A stretch of DNA of 60,180 bases from an uncultured Opitutia bacterium. GTDB taxonomy: Bacteria > Verrucomicrobiota > Verrucomicrobiia > Opitutales > Coraliomargaritaceae. Below are positions 27,401 to 36,107 of this stretch, piece after piece. The notes beneath the pieces are model-generated. The model ran no database searches, was not told the origin of the DNA, and worked only from the letters and a program-made list of their open reading frames with translations. Where the stretch lies: assembly GCA_937136395.1 (NCBI GenBank), contig CAKZOI010000074.1, forward strand, positions 1-60,180. The letters run 5' to 3'. The translations under genes were made by a program, and so were the position numbers. The stretch's first letter is position 1. Each line of letters starts with the position of its first letter.

Positions 27401-29695
27401 TTAAGACTTCCCGGCCAACAGCTTATCCACCGGTGACATGCTATGGGCTTCTTGCATACGAACTGGCGAGGCGGCGAGTTTATCATAAATGACATCACCT
27501 TTCCCATCGAAACGACCAAAACTCAACACTCCCGTCGGGCACGACTGCACGCAGGCCGAACAACGCACGCACTCAGGATCTTCCATCGGCAACCCTTTGT
27601 TGGCAAAGTTCATGATGTCGATCCCTTGGTGACAGACCGAGGTACACACATTGCAGGAAATACATTTCTTCTTTTCTGCAAAAATCCGAAACTTGGTGAA
27701 GCGCGCGTAAATGTGCATGAGCGCCGCAAGTGGACAAGCAAAGCGACACCAAGCGCGCCCCGATAAATGAAAATACAAACCATAGCCAATCGCTCCAGCC
27801 AGCCACAGGTCGACCATCACTTTGTAGCTAAATAGCTCATTCTTATCGATAAAGCCTGCGATCGCTTTGTCAAAACCCTCCCAGGGCGTGACCCAACCAA
27901 TAATCCGCAGAATCAATAAAACAAAGGCTAGGGCTAGAATCCATTGCCCAATCATATTCAACTTATTCCACTTGGGGCCATGCGGCATCTTATGACGATG
28001 CTGATCTCCTAAGGTTTCCGCCATTGCCCCGCAAGAGCAAATCCATCCGCAATACGCTCCCTTACCCCAGCGCCGCACGATCAAGGGTATAATGACAAAG
28101 GTCTGAATCGAACCAAAAACTATCCAACCCCATATCGGGGCCTCGGTGAAAATGTTATAGATAAACAACGGCCACGCTAAGATAAAACCGAAGGCACGCC
28201 AAAACTGATTCGGATCACCTCCCTGCCCATCGGACAAAAACGTCATACCGAACCATTCGCCAAAGCCGCCATTCGTAAACAGGCCATGATGATACATCCA
28301 AGGGAATAACAAGTAAGGCAGGATAAACAAGGGGATCACTTGAATCGCCATCAAGGTCGATGTCTGTGAATTCACGTAAGGCGTCTTTCGTCGGCGCATA
28401 CGTCGCACTCCAAACACGACAATCACAGTCGTATAAATCAGCGCAAAGGTAAACCCAGGATCACTGCGCGCGGCATTCATAAATGTGGAGAGCAGACTGC
28501 CCTCTGCACCTAAGCTCGGAAGATTAAACGGGAACCACTGCTTACTGGCAAAGACTTGCCACAAATTGGTGCCCTCAATCCCGAGAACAGTCTTGTATGC
28601 CTTAAGGTGATACAAGAAGGCCATCAGCGTTAAGAAGCCAACCAAGCCGAGCCAAGCTTTCGGGGTCCAATCACCGGTAACATGAATACTAGACTTGCGA
28701 AAAAAATCCAAGGGCGGCTCACGACCGATCAAGGTAAAAACATAATCGTTATCAATCGAGAATTCCTCATCGTCTTTACCACAGAGCACGACATAGCTGT
28801 CATTAATCTCTTGAACATTCGTGCCCATAAATAAGCGCAACTTCCCTGCAGCCTCGAGCGACTTTAACTTTTCAACATTTTCAGGTTTCGCCCTAGAAAA
28901 CTCAGACTTTCGATAACTCATGGAGACCTTTGCTCCAGTCTCCGCCAGTGAAATCGCCGCTTCAAGTGCGGAATCCCCACCGCCGACAACTAAGACCTTT
29001 TGCCCATTGTGCTCACTGGCATCAATCAAACGATTCGAGACTTTATCTAAACTTTCACCTGGCACATTTAGCTTTCGAAAATTACCGGTTCGCCCAATCG
29101 CAACAATCACACGTTGCGACTTCACTGGTGCTTGCTCACCAGTAAACTCAATCGTCAGAATGCCACCACCACGGGTGATATGCGCCACTTTCGCTTGAGT
29201 CGTTTCAATCCCATGTGATTCCTGCTGTGCCCTTAGCTCATTGAGCAAGTCTTCCTTAATATCTGACTTAAACTGCAGCTCGCCCGCTTGCTGCATATCG
29301 GTTGGATACGTGTAAATTGGCTTCTTTCGCGGAAAATTGTGTATCGTCGAAAACGGCTCGTCTGCTTCATACATTACAAAATTAAGCCCGGCCTTCTTCG
29401 CTTCGATCGCCGCAGACAAACCTGAGACACCCGCCCCAATGATCGCAAGGTCATACACGTCACGATCCGTGCCAGCTCCTTTTTTAAAATCAGGCTCCGC
29501 TAAGATACCCGCAACAGCCTTTGCGCCAGTGTCCGCGGAAAATTTCAACAAGGGCACTCCTGTGAGGTCACCAACTACGCGCACCCCCTTTAATTCAGTA
29601 GTTCCATCGCCTCGAATGTCCGGGCCTTTTTCGACGCCTCCCGATGGCCATTTCCCGTGAAGCCAGTTGTAGTAGCGAGTGATTGGATTAAGCAT
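27401..29695 (-). CDS. FAD/NAD(P) oxidoreductase fused to NapH/NosR-like polyferredoxin
   Basis: 764 residues. Residues 80-330 are a thioredoxin-reductase-like flavoprotein with two nucleotide-binding glycine motifs (AIIGAGVSGLSAAIEAKKAG, LVVGGGDSALEAAISLAETG). Residues 340-670 contain several membrane segments and the NapH-type WICSCGAMAETLGDQH. Two [4Fe-4S] motifs follow, CISCNVCTSVCHQG and CVRCSACVQSCPTG. The protein could pass electrons between NAD(P)H, flavin and Fe-S centres at the membrane. A role as electron donor to ArsS or to arsenic reduction is inferred only from position, 43 bases downstream of the DUF547 gene in the arsS direction. Confidence 0.85.
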   Translation of the reverse strand: MLNPITRYYNWLHGKWPSGGVEKGPDIRGDGTTELKGVRVVGDLTGVPLLKFSADTGAKAVAGILAEPDFKKGAGTDRDVYDLAIIGAGVSGLSAAIEAKKAGLNFVMYEADEPFSTIHNFPRKKPIYTYPTDMQQAGELQFKSDIKEDLLNELRAQQESHGIETTQAKVAHITRGGGILTIEFTGEQAPVKSQRVIVAIGRTGNFRKLNVPGESLDKVSNRLIDASEHNGQKVLVVGGGDSALEAAISLAETGAKVSMSYRKSEFSRAKPENVEKLKSLEAAGKLRLFMGTNVQEINDSYVVLCGKDDEEFSIDNDYVFTLIGREPPLDFFRKSSIHVTGDWTPKAWLGLVGFLTLMAFLYHLKAYKTVLGIEGTNLWQVFASKQWFPFNLPSLGAEGSLLSTFMNAARSDPGFTFALIYTTVIVVFGVRRMRRRKTPYVNSQTSTLMAIQVIPLFILPYLLFPWMYHHGLFTNGGFGEWFGMTFLSDGQGGDPNQFWRAFGFILAWPLFIYNIFTEAPIWGWIVFGSIQTFVIIPLIVRRWGKGAYCGWICSCGAMAETLGDQHRHKMPHGPKWNKLNMIGQWILALAFVLLILRIIGWVTPWEGFDKAIAGFIDKNELFSYKVMVDLWLAGAIGYGLYFHLSGRAWCRFACPLAALMHIYARFTKFRIFAEKKKCISCNVCTSVCHQGIDIMNFANKGLPMEDPECVRCSACVQSCPTGVLSFGRFDGKGDVIYDKLAASPVRMQEAHSMSPVDKLLAGKS

Positions 29696-29738
29696 AGTAT
29701 ATTTTAAGTAAAGTGTAAGCGCATCGGCCCTTGATTCC

Positions 29739-30482
29739 CTATCTCACGGCATTCAATGACCAATCATACGATACCCAATCAAACGTTTGGCTTACTGACA
29801 ATGGCTCTGATCGATATTGATTCAAGTAAAGCGCTGGGTGCTCACCGGGGAAATCATCATCATACCATTTAAACAACTCAGAAAATGCATAACGCCCCGC
29901 CTCATTCTTTCGAAAGGCGCGATCACTCTCGGCAAAGAGACGCGTTTGCTCTTCGAGTTGTGCCTCCAACTTGGAACCTAGGAACGGCTCCGCACGCAGC
30001 GGTGGACAACTCTCGCTCGCGCAATTCACCGCGAAGTGAATACGCGGATCTGCGAAAGCTTTGAGCAAAATACCTTTTTCCACATCATCCAAACTCAGCT
30101 TTCTACCTGATTGATGAATGAAATCTTTTTTAAAAATACTAAATGGTATCAGCCCAATGTGCTTCACCGACTTTAGCGGGTAGTGCTTGAAGACTACCTG
30201 CAACATAGCGGCATTGTAGAGATTTATATAAAATGCCTTTTGTTCCGCTTTCGACAAAGCCGCTACATCGACCTGAGCCCATGCAGCAAGAATCGAGTCT
30301 AAGTGCCTTAAATCAACTTCGTTCCGCGACCACTCCTGATATGCAATGCCATGCTCATCCACATATCGCTCTAATAATTCACCATATAAAGCGTAATCGA
30401 CCTTTGCCGTCGCAGAAGAAATAAATAGCGAAAGTGAGAGTGCGATAATCACTGTAATAATGAAGCGTGTAAACTGATTCAT
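29739..30482 (-). CDS. DUF547 exported protein
   Basis: 247 residues from the ATG at 30482, chosen because it begins a signal peptide (FIITVIIALSLSLFISSATA); the frame is open to 30542. The rest is a DUF547 domain: QKAFYINLYNAAMLQVVFKHYP, LSLDDVEKGIL, and DPRIHFAVNCASESCPPLRAEPF with conserved Cys and Ser. DUF547 proteins have a fold distantly related to papain-like/transglutaminase proteins and often occur beside arsS, but no activity is established. Located between the polyferredoxin gene and arsS, all on one strand. Confidence 0.85.
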   Translation of the reverse strand: MNQFTRFIITVIIALSLSLFISSATAKVDYALYGELLERYVDEHGIAYQEWSRNEVDLRHLDSILAAWAQVDVAALSKAEQKAFYINLYNAAMLQVVFKHYPLKSVKHIGLIPFSIFKKDFIHQSGRKLSLDDVEKGILLKAFADPRIHFAVNCASESCPPLRAEPFLGSKLEAQLEEQTRLFAESDRAFRKNEAGRYAFSELFKWYDDDFPGEHPALYLNQYRSEPLSVSQTFDWVSYDWSLNAVR

Positions 30483-30623
30483 GGCTGTAGGATAACAAAG
30501 CAAGCGACTTATTCCGCAAAAAATTACTGTGCCAAGAACCACACTGCATTAAAGTTAAAAATACAATGAGGCTAAGTGAATTTGACCACCGACGTAGCGT
30601 GCCGCTTCAGCAAACGGCCACGC

Positions 30624-31625
30624 CTACACCGTCGCACCGCCACAGCTAGAACCTTGTCCGGCCGTGCAACCATAGCAATGCGCACTGGTTTGAATCGGAC
30701 GCTGTTTCCAATTGTCTAAATTTAAATTCCATAGCCGATCGGGATTAGACTTCAGACCGTGTTGCATACCCATTTGTTGATTGAAATCACAGTCAAACAA
30801 ATCGCCTTCCCATCCGACGCTAATCGTGTCGCGACACATTAAGCCATCGATAGAAGCCGGATTAAAATTATCGAGTAGCAATTGCATATATTCCGCATAG
30901 CCACCTTGGCGTTTGAGATACGAAGTAAATCGGGCAATCGGCATGTTGGTAATCGCGTAGAGCTTATTGAAAATAATATCGAAATGAGCCTTCAACTCGC
31001 GTTTATAGTCCGCCTCCAGTTCGGTTTGCTCAGGCGGCAACTTTGCACCATTCGGATTATACACTAGGTCCAGCTGCAAGGTAGGCTCCGTTCCGTAACC
31101 AAGGCCATTCAAAGTCTGCAGCGCTTTAATACTCGAATCAAAAACCCCTTCCCCTCGCTGAGCATTCACATTTTCAGGACAATAACACGGCATCGACGCA
31201 ACGATGTGCACGCCTTGTTCCGCATGAAACTCAGCCACCCACTCATAGCCAGGCTCATTCAAAATCGTCAAATTACAACGGTCCATCACCTCACGCCCCA
31301 TCCCACGAATCGACTGCACCATGTAGCGAAAATCTGGAATCATTTCAGGTGTGCCGCCGGTGAGATCGACCACCTCGATATCCGTTCCGCTAAGCCACTC
31401 TAAAATACGCTCCACAGTATCACGTGTCATAATTTCCTTACGCCGTGGACCGGCATTTACATGGCAATGCACACAAGTGAGATTGCAGATTTTACCCGTA
31501 TTCACTTGCAGCACTCTCGGCGACTGACGTGTCAGCTTCAACCCACGTGTGGACAAGGTCGTATTAAAGTATGGAAGCTCAGTGTCGATTGAAGGCATGG
31601 GCATATGAAAACTCAAAGTGTTCAT
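30624..31625 (-). CDS. arsS: Arsenosugar biosynthesis radical SAM protein ArsS
   Basis: 333 residues. The radical SAM motif CNLTCVHC places Cys47, Cys51 and Cys54 on the [4Fe-4S] cluster, followed by HVNAGPRRKEIM. VVDLTGGTPEMIPDFRYMV is the SAM-binding GGE-like region. The C-terminus has the Cys-rich tail CYGCTAGQGSSCGG; some homologues of TIGR04167 carry selenocysteine in this domain, here all Cys. ArsS of cyanobacteria joins a 5'-deoxyadenosyl group to dimethylarsenite, committing arsenic to arsenosugars. The start at 31625 is divergent from corA. Confidence 0.9.
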   Translation of the reverse strand: MNTLSFHMPMPSIDTELPYFNTTLSTRGLKLTRQSPRVLQVNTGKICNLTCVHCHVNAGPRRKEIMTRDTVERILEWLSGTDIEVVDLTGGTPEMIPDFRYMVQSIRGMGREVMDRCNLTILNEPGYEWVAEFHAEQGVHIVASMPCYCPENVNAQRGEGVFDSSIKALQTLNGLGYGTEPTLQLDLVYNPNGAKLPPEQTELEADYKRELKAHFDIIFNKLYAITNMPIARFTSYLKRQGGYAEYMQLLLDNFNPASIDGLMCRDTISVGWEGDLFDCDFNQQMGMQHGLKSNPDRLWNLNLDNWKQRPIQTSAHCYGCTAGQGSSCGGATV

Positions 31626-31693
31626 TTATTCCATCGTGTTTTGCAGAAACTTTACCGATTGCACTTCCATCAGTTATCACAACACTTGACACT

Positions 31694-32890
31694 GTGAAAC
31701 AACCACTCGATTCAGCCAAAGACGTTGCCAATGCCGCTGGCGACGCGATCTCCAAAACGGCTAGCTTTTTTACCTCGACCATTATCGGAATCGGCAAGAG
31801 CGCCTTTCAACCGATTCAACCAACACGAGCCTCTCCCCAAAAACCGGCGCCAGGAACCGCCCCTGGCATTGAGCATTATCTCGAAAAAACGGATACCGCC
31901 CATCCTGTAAAAATCACCACCATCAACTATGGTCCTGATTTCTTCAACATTTCCGAACATGACACAATCGAGGAAACGATCAATGAGCCACGCCACAAAA
32001 ACCAAACTGTCCGCTGGATAAATATTGATGGGCTCAACGCCAAAGTCCTCGATCAAATCTGTAAACATTTTGGAGTGCATACCCTCGCCGCAGAAGACAC
32101 GCTGAACACCTACCAGCGCCCCAAGCTGGAAGCCTTTGCAGACCACATGCAAATCATAGCTAGGCAGATACAGGTTCAAGATCGTAAACTCAAGAACGAG
32201 CAAATCTCCTTTTTTCTATTCAAAGATCAACTTATCTCAATCCAAGAAGAACCAGGCGATGTATTCGACCCTGTGCGTAAACGACTGCAAAGCCCGAATG
32301 GCCGCTTCCGCAAGCGGCAAGCCGACTACTTATTTTACACACTCATCGACTGCATCGTCGACCACCTGTTTCCACTACTTGAAGGCTATGGTGCGGCCCT
32401 TGAAGAACTCGAAGAAGAAATCACTTTAAACCCCAGCCCAACCTGCCAGCAAAAGCTCTTCTCGATGAAGCGCGATCTCTCTTTACAGCGACGTATCCTA
32501 TGGCCACTACGAGAAATGATTGATGGCCTCTATCGCGACGAGTCTGGACTCATCGATGACGCAATCAAGACCTTCTATCGCGACGTGCAAGACCACACAA
32601 TGCAAGTGATCGACCTGCTCGAGACCTATCGAGAAACGGCTTCTGGCCTGAACGACCTGTATCAATCTTCGGTAGGTAACAAGATGAACGAGATCATGAA
32701 AGTCCTAACGATCATGGCGAGTTTCTTCATCCCCATCACCTTTGTCGCAGGCGTCTATGGCATGAACTTTGAATACATTCCCGAGCTCCAGTGGCAGTAT
32801 TCATATTTCGTCTTTTGGGGCATTTGCTTAAGCATGACCGGCGGCCTTGCCTTTTACTTCTGGCGCAAAGGATGGATCGGGAAAAATTAA
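31694..32890 (+). CDS. corA: CorA-family magnesium/divalent cation transporter
   Basis: About 398 residues from a GTG at 31694. An ATG at 31571 in the same frame would overlap the divergent arsS by 55 bases and adds sequence without family similarity, so the start is uncertain. The N-terminal 310 residues are the cytoplasmic alpha/beta funnel (IEETINEPRHKNQTVRWINI, AAEDTLNTYQRPKLEAF). Two C-terminal transmembrane helices follow, with the selectivity motif YGMNFEYIPEL and a basic tail. Mg2+ or Co2+ channel function is established for the family. It appears to be transcribed alone. Confidence 0.92.
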   Translation: MKQPLDSAKDVANAAGDAISKTASFFTSTIIGIGKSAFQPIQPTRASPQKPAPGTAPGIEHYLEKTDTAHPVKITTINYGPDFFNISEHDTIEETINEPRHKNQTVRWINIDGLNAKVLDQICKHFGVHTLAAEDTLNTYQRPKLEAFADHMQIIARQIQVQDRKLKNEQISFFLFKDQLISIQEEPGDVFDPVRKRLQSPNGRFRKRQADYLFYTLIDCIVDHLFPLLEGYGAALEELEEEITLNPSPTCQQKLFSMKRDLSLQRRILWPLREMIDGLYRDESGLIDDAIKTFYRDVQDHTMQVIDLLETYRETASGLNDLYQSSVGNKMNEIMKVLTIMASFFIPITFVAGVYGMNFEYIPELQWQYSYFVFWGICLSMTGGLAFYFWRKGWIGKN

Positions 32891-32947
32891 CTGTCGGGGC
32901 GCGACTTGACCTGCACAGTGCTTGCCTTAAGACAGTTTAACCCATAA

Positions 32948-32967
32948 GTCAGACAAGAGTGTCTAAC
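32948..32967. repeat. Single family A hairpin
   Basis: GTCAGACA, loop AGAG, TGTCTAAC (one mismatch) between corA and the nuclease gene; no inverted partner nearby. It may serve as a terminator-like hairpin for corA, but no T-run follows. Confidence 0.7.
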
Positions 32968-33018
32968 TTACAATTTCCTTCCCCTTTCACGTGTGAGTTG
33001 GCTTAATCTCATATAGCC

Positions 33019-34002
33019 ATGTCTGACTACAAAACGATCCAAGAACTCAAACAAATTGATACCGCGCTCGCGGCTCCCTTTCGGGGCATCTTCATTCTTC
33101 GTCGCAAGACGGTGAAGACCGCCCGCAACGGCAATCCCTTCCTCAGTGTCGAACTCGGCGACAGCTCCGGCAGCTTCACCGCAAATTGCTTTGATAACAC
33201 TCCACCCTTCAATGCGCTCAAAGATGTCAACGAAGGGGCCATCGTGCGTATCTCTGGAAAAACCGAATACTATCAAGACCGCTTCTCCCCAAAATTACAG
33301 GCAGCCGAAGAAATCACAGACAAGGAGGCAGACGAAGAAGGCGTGCTTAGCCAACTAGTTGAAGTGCCACCTGAATCAGAGAGTGAACTCTGGGCACATA
33401 TTGAAGAAGCAATTGCCGCCATCGAGCACCCACAATTACGTGAAACCGTGCAACGCGTGATGGATGAATGGGGCGACCAATTTCGTGTCGGCACTGCCGC
33501 GATCAGCATGCACCACGCATACCGTCACGGACTACTCGAACACACCACGCATATGGTGCGCGCCTGCCGCGCGCTACTTCCGCTCTACCCTCAAGTCGAT
33601 GGCGATCTCGCCATTGCCGGCATTATTCTGCACGACATCGGCAAACTCGAAGAATACCAAGGCGACTTTGCGGCTAAGGTCAGTCGCATCGGCACCCTGC
33701 AAGGCCACGTCGTGCTAGGCTTTCGCACCGCGCGGAAGGCCGCGCTACAATCGAAACTCAACGCCGACCTAACCGAACGCCTAGAGCACATCATCCTCAG
33801 CCACCAAGGTGAAAAAGAATGGGGTGCCGCTGCGATGGCCGCCACACCTGAAGCCGTTTTCGTTTCGATGGTCGACAATCTCGACGCAAAAATGGGCATG
33901 GTGCAACGCGTATTACGCAATACCCCAGAAGGCGAAGAGTTCTCCGAATACCTCATGGGCTTACAAACCCGTGTGCTGGTGACTCCGCCTGATAAAAGCT
34001 AG
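33019..34002 (+). CDS. YhaM-like 3'-5' exoribonuclease (OB fold + HD domain)
   Basis: 327 residues. An N-terminal OB-fold nucleic-acid-binding region covers residues 20-95 (RGIFILRRKTVKTARNGNPF, SVELGDSSGSFTANCF). An HD phosphohydrolase domain follows from about 150: MHHAYRHGLLEHTTHMV, then IAGIILHDIGKLEEY with the metal-binding HD, and later GHVVLGF and ILSHQGEKEWGA. This is the layout of YhaM/CBF1-type 3'-5' exoribonucleases involved in RNA turnover. It is transcribed alone; the 226-bp gap downstream has no recognised gene. Confidence 0.9.
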   Translation: MSDYKTIQELKQIDTALAAPFRGIFILRRKTVKTARNGNPFLSVELGDSSGSFTANCFDNTPPFNALKDVNEGAIVRISGKTEYYQDRFSPKLQAAEEITDKEADEEGVLSQLVEVPPESESELWAHIEEAIAAIEHPQLRETVQRVMDEWGDQFRVGTAAISMHHAYRHGLLEHTTHMVRACRALLPLYPQVDGDLAIAGIILHDIGKLEEYQGDFAAKVSRIGTLQGHVVLGFRTARKAALQSKLNADLTERLEHIILSHQGEKEWGAAAMAATPEAVFVSMVDNLDAKMGMVQRVLRNTPEGEEFSEYLMGLQTRVLVTPPDKS

Positions 34003-34228
34003 ATTAAACTTCTCGACCTCGTCACTAATCTCTTTCCACTCAGGGTATTACTCAATGCCCTGTCGCACAGTCGCAATTAAAGTCGGCATGCAACATCCCA
34101 GACTCGCGACGGCTCTCGCTCGTTTACATTTCGCAAATTCACTGACCACGACCTCTGTGCTATTTCTGCAGTCACCCACTCAGCAATCGACAGTCTCTGT
34201 CCAGCCACATGGCACATGCCAAAAGAGA

Positions 34229-35191
34229 CTAAGACTGAAGAACCTTAGCTGCAGCCGTGAGACCAGACAATGCGGCACCTTCCACTCGCGGCCCACCAAA
34301 CGCATCGCCTGCTAAAGTCAGCTTCAAATTTGGGTTATGGAAATAGGATTTCGCCAACGGATTAATAGGCAAGGTGTATCCCCATCGGTGACAGTTATAC
34401 TCAACAACATTAGCTTTTAAATAAGGCATTGCCGCGTCCAACATAAGCGGACCACGCACTTCATCTGGCGAATCCCAATGAGCTTCTGCAAAAGCGGCAT
34501 CAGAATGTATCGTTATTGCGGATACACCTGGCGAAACTCCTTTCTGTTGATTATCCGCAACCCATGTCAACGGCGATTCATACAACTTCACACCTCCCGG
34601 GGAAGGCAAGCCACTAGCACCATCAAGTATGGCTAACACGGCAAGGCCTTTTTCATAACGCACCGCCTGGAGTTCCGTTTTCTGCGCACCTGCGTAGTCT
34701 ATGCCCGTCGATTCGAGCAGAGCTAATGCCTGCGGCAACGGCGCAGTGACGATAAGATGCTCCGAAACATATGTGCGCCCAGATTGAGTGCGCACAATCC
34801 ATTGACCTAAGTCGCGAATCAGCTCAAGCACCTGCTCGGATGTTCGCACATCCAAACCTCTGGCTAGATACTTAGCAACATCGGTCATACCAGAGATACC
34901 GCAGTAACGTGAATAACCATCAGTATTGGAATCTTCAGGCGCATGACGAAACCACTCTTTGATCACACCATCCGCCAGCCATTGATTCGCATACGCTTGC
35001 AACCGAGGATCACGGACCGTGAAAAATTGCGCGCCATGATCTAGGCGACCAGCGCCCATTCGACGAGTTGCCATACGCCCGCCAAGTCCACGACCTTTAT
35101 CAAGAATACGGACGGAATAGCCTCCTTTGTGTAACTCAGTGGCACAAAGGAGACCTGCAATTCCAGCACCAATAATTAGGACATCTGTCAC
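34229..35191 (-). CDS. Renalase-like FAD-dependent oxidoreductase
   Basis: 320 residues from a GTG at 35191, six bases after the upstream gene ends; the frame is open to 35260 but that would overlap the upstream gene. The FAD-binding start TDVLIIGAGIAGLLCATEL, the block ILDKGRGLGGRMATRRM and DHGAQFFTVRDPRL are typical of renalase/COG3380 proteins. The C-terminus has LTLAGDAFGGPRVEGAALSG. Known members oxidise dihydropyridine forms of NAD(P); the substrate here is not known. It is the last gene of a run with the epimerase and two photolyases. Confidence 0.87.
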   Translation of the reverse strand: MTDVLIIGAGIAGLLCATELHKGGYSVRILDKGRGLGGRMATRRMGAGRLDHGAQFFTVRDPRLQAYANQWLADGVIKEWFRHAPEDSNTDGYSRYCGISGMTDVAKYLARGLDVRTSEQVLELIRDLGQWIVRTQSGRTYVSEHLIVTAPLPQALALLESTGIDYAGAQKTELQAVRYEKGLAVLAILDGASGLPSPGGVKLYESPLTWVADNQQKGVSPGVSAITIHSDAAFAEAHWDSPDEVRGPLMLDAAMPYLKANVVEYNCHRWGYTLPINPLAKSYFHNPNLKLTLAGDAFGGPRVEGAALSGLTAAAKVLQS

Positions 35192-35196
35192 GGTCT

Positions 35197-36102
35197 TCAA
35201 GGCTCGGGTTCCGAATAGATCGTCTCTCTTAGAGCTTCTTCGAGATCGGGATTCTGCCACTGAAAGCCGAACTTGGTTAAACGCTGGGGAAGCACGCCGA
35301 GATCGCTGAGCACGGTTTCTTTACCCATTTCTCCAAAGAGTAGCTTAATGACCGCCGCCGGAATTGGAAAGATCGTTGGACGCCCGATAACAAAGCCTAA
35401 ATTTTTCGTAAATCCTAGATTAGAAGCTGGCTGCGGCGCGACCACATTGATCGGGCCGTCGACATTCTCATTTTCTACGGCAAACACATAAGCGCTCACA
35501 AGATCTGGCAAACTAATCCAGCTCATCAACTGCTCACCAGAACCAATACGACCACCAACTCCGAATCGAAATGGTGTTAACATTTTAGCCAGTGCACCGC
35601 CTTCTCTGCTTAACACAATGCCCGTGCGCATGAAAGCGACGCGCACCCCAGCATCAACGAGCGACTGCGCAGCGCCTTCCCATTGACGCGTCACTTCAGC
35701 CAAGAAGCCATCACCCGATGGCGTGGATTCATCGACGGGCCCATCGACTTGTATCCCGTAGTAACTAATACCCGATGCCGAGATCAGTGCTGGTCGTTTT
35801 TCTTGTTTCAAAATCGCATCGACAAGCAGCTTTGTGCTGTCGACACGACTATTTAGAATGCGCTTCTTCGCGGGGTCGGACCAACGCTGCGCAACTGTTT
35901 CACCAGCAAGGTGAATCACAAGGTCGACTCCATCCAATGCCTTTGAGTCAAATTCACCCTTGTCGACATCCCACTGATAGTCGCCATTCTGACTGCGCGA
36001 AACTGTACTCACGTGATGACCTCTCTGCTCTAAAGCCTGACAAAGTGGCTTACCGACGAGACCAGTGGCTCCAGTAACTAAAATATTCTTTGGATGAATC
36101 AT
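35197..36102 (-). CDS. TIGR01777 family NAD(P)-binding epimerase (SDR39U1-like)
   Basis: 301 residues. The Rossmann start is ILVTGATGLVGKPLCQALEQ. DGVDLVIHLAGETVAQRWSD and ISASGISYYGI are conserved in TIGR01777 (YfcH/SDR39U1). The C-terminal DUF1731 block is seen in VLPQRLTKFGFQWQNPDLEEAL. The biochemical activity of the family is not settled. Six bases separate it from the renalase-like gene and five from the photolyase stop upstream, so the four genes form one transcript. Confidence 0.9.
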   Translation of the reverse strand: MIHPKNILVTGATGLVGKPLCQALEQRGHHVSTVSRSQNGDYQWDVDKGEFDSKALDGVDLVIHLAGETVAQRWSDPAKKRILNSRVDSTKLLVDAILKQEKRPALISASGISYYGIQVDGPVDESTPSGDGFLAEVTRQWEGAAQSLVDAGVRVAFMRTGIVLSREGGALAKMLTPFRFGVGGRIGSGEQLMSWISLPDLVSAYVFAVENENVDGPINVVAPQPASNLGFTKNLGFVIGRPTIFPIPAAVIKLLFGEMGKETVLSDLGVLPQRLTKFGFQWQNPDLEEALRETIYSEPEP

Positions 36103-36107
36103 ACTAC

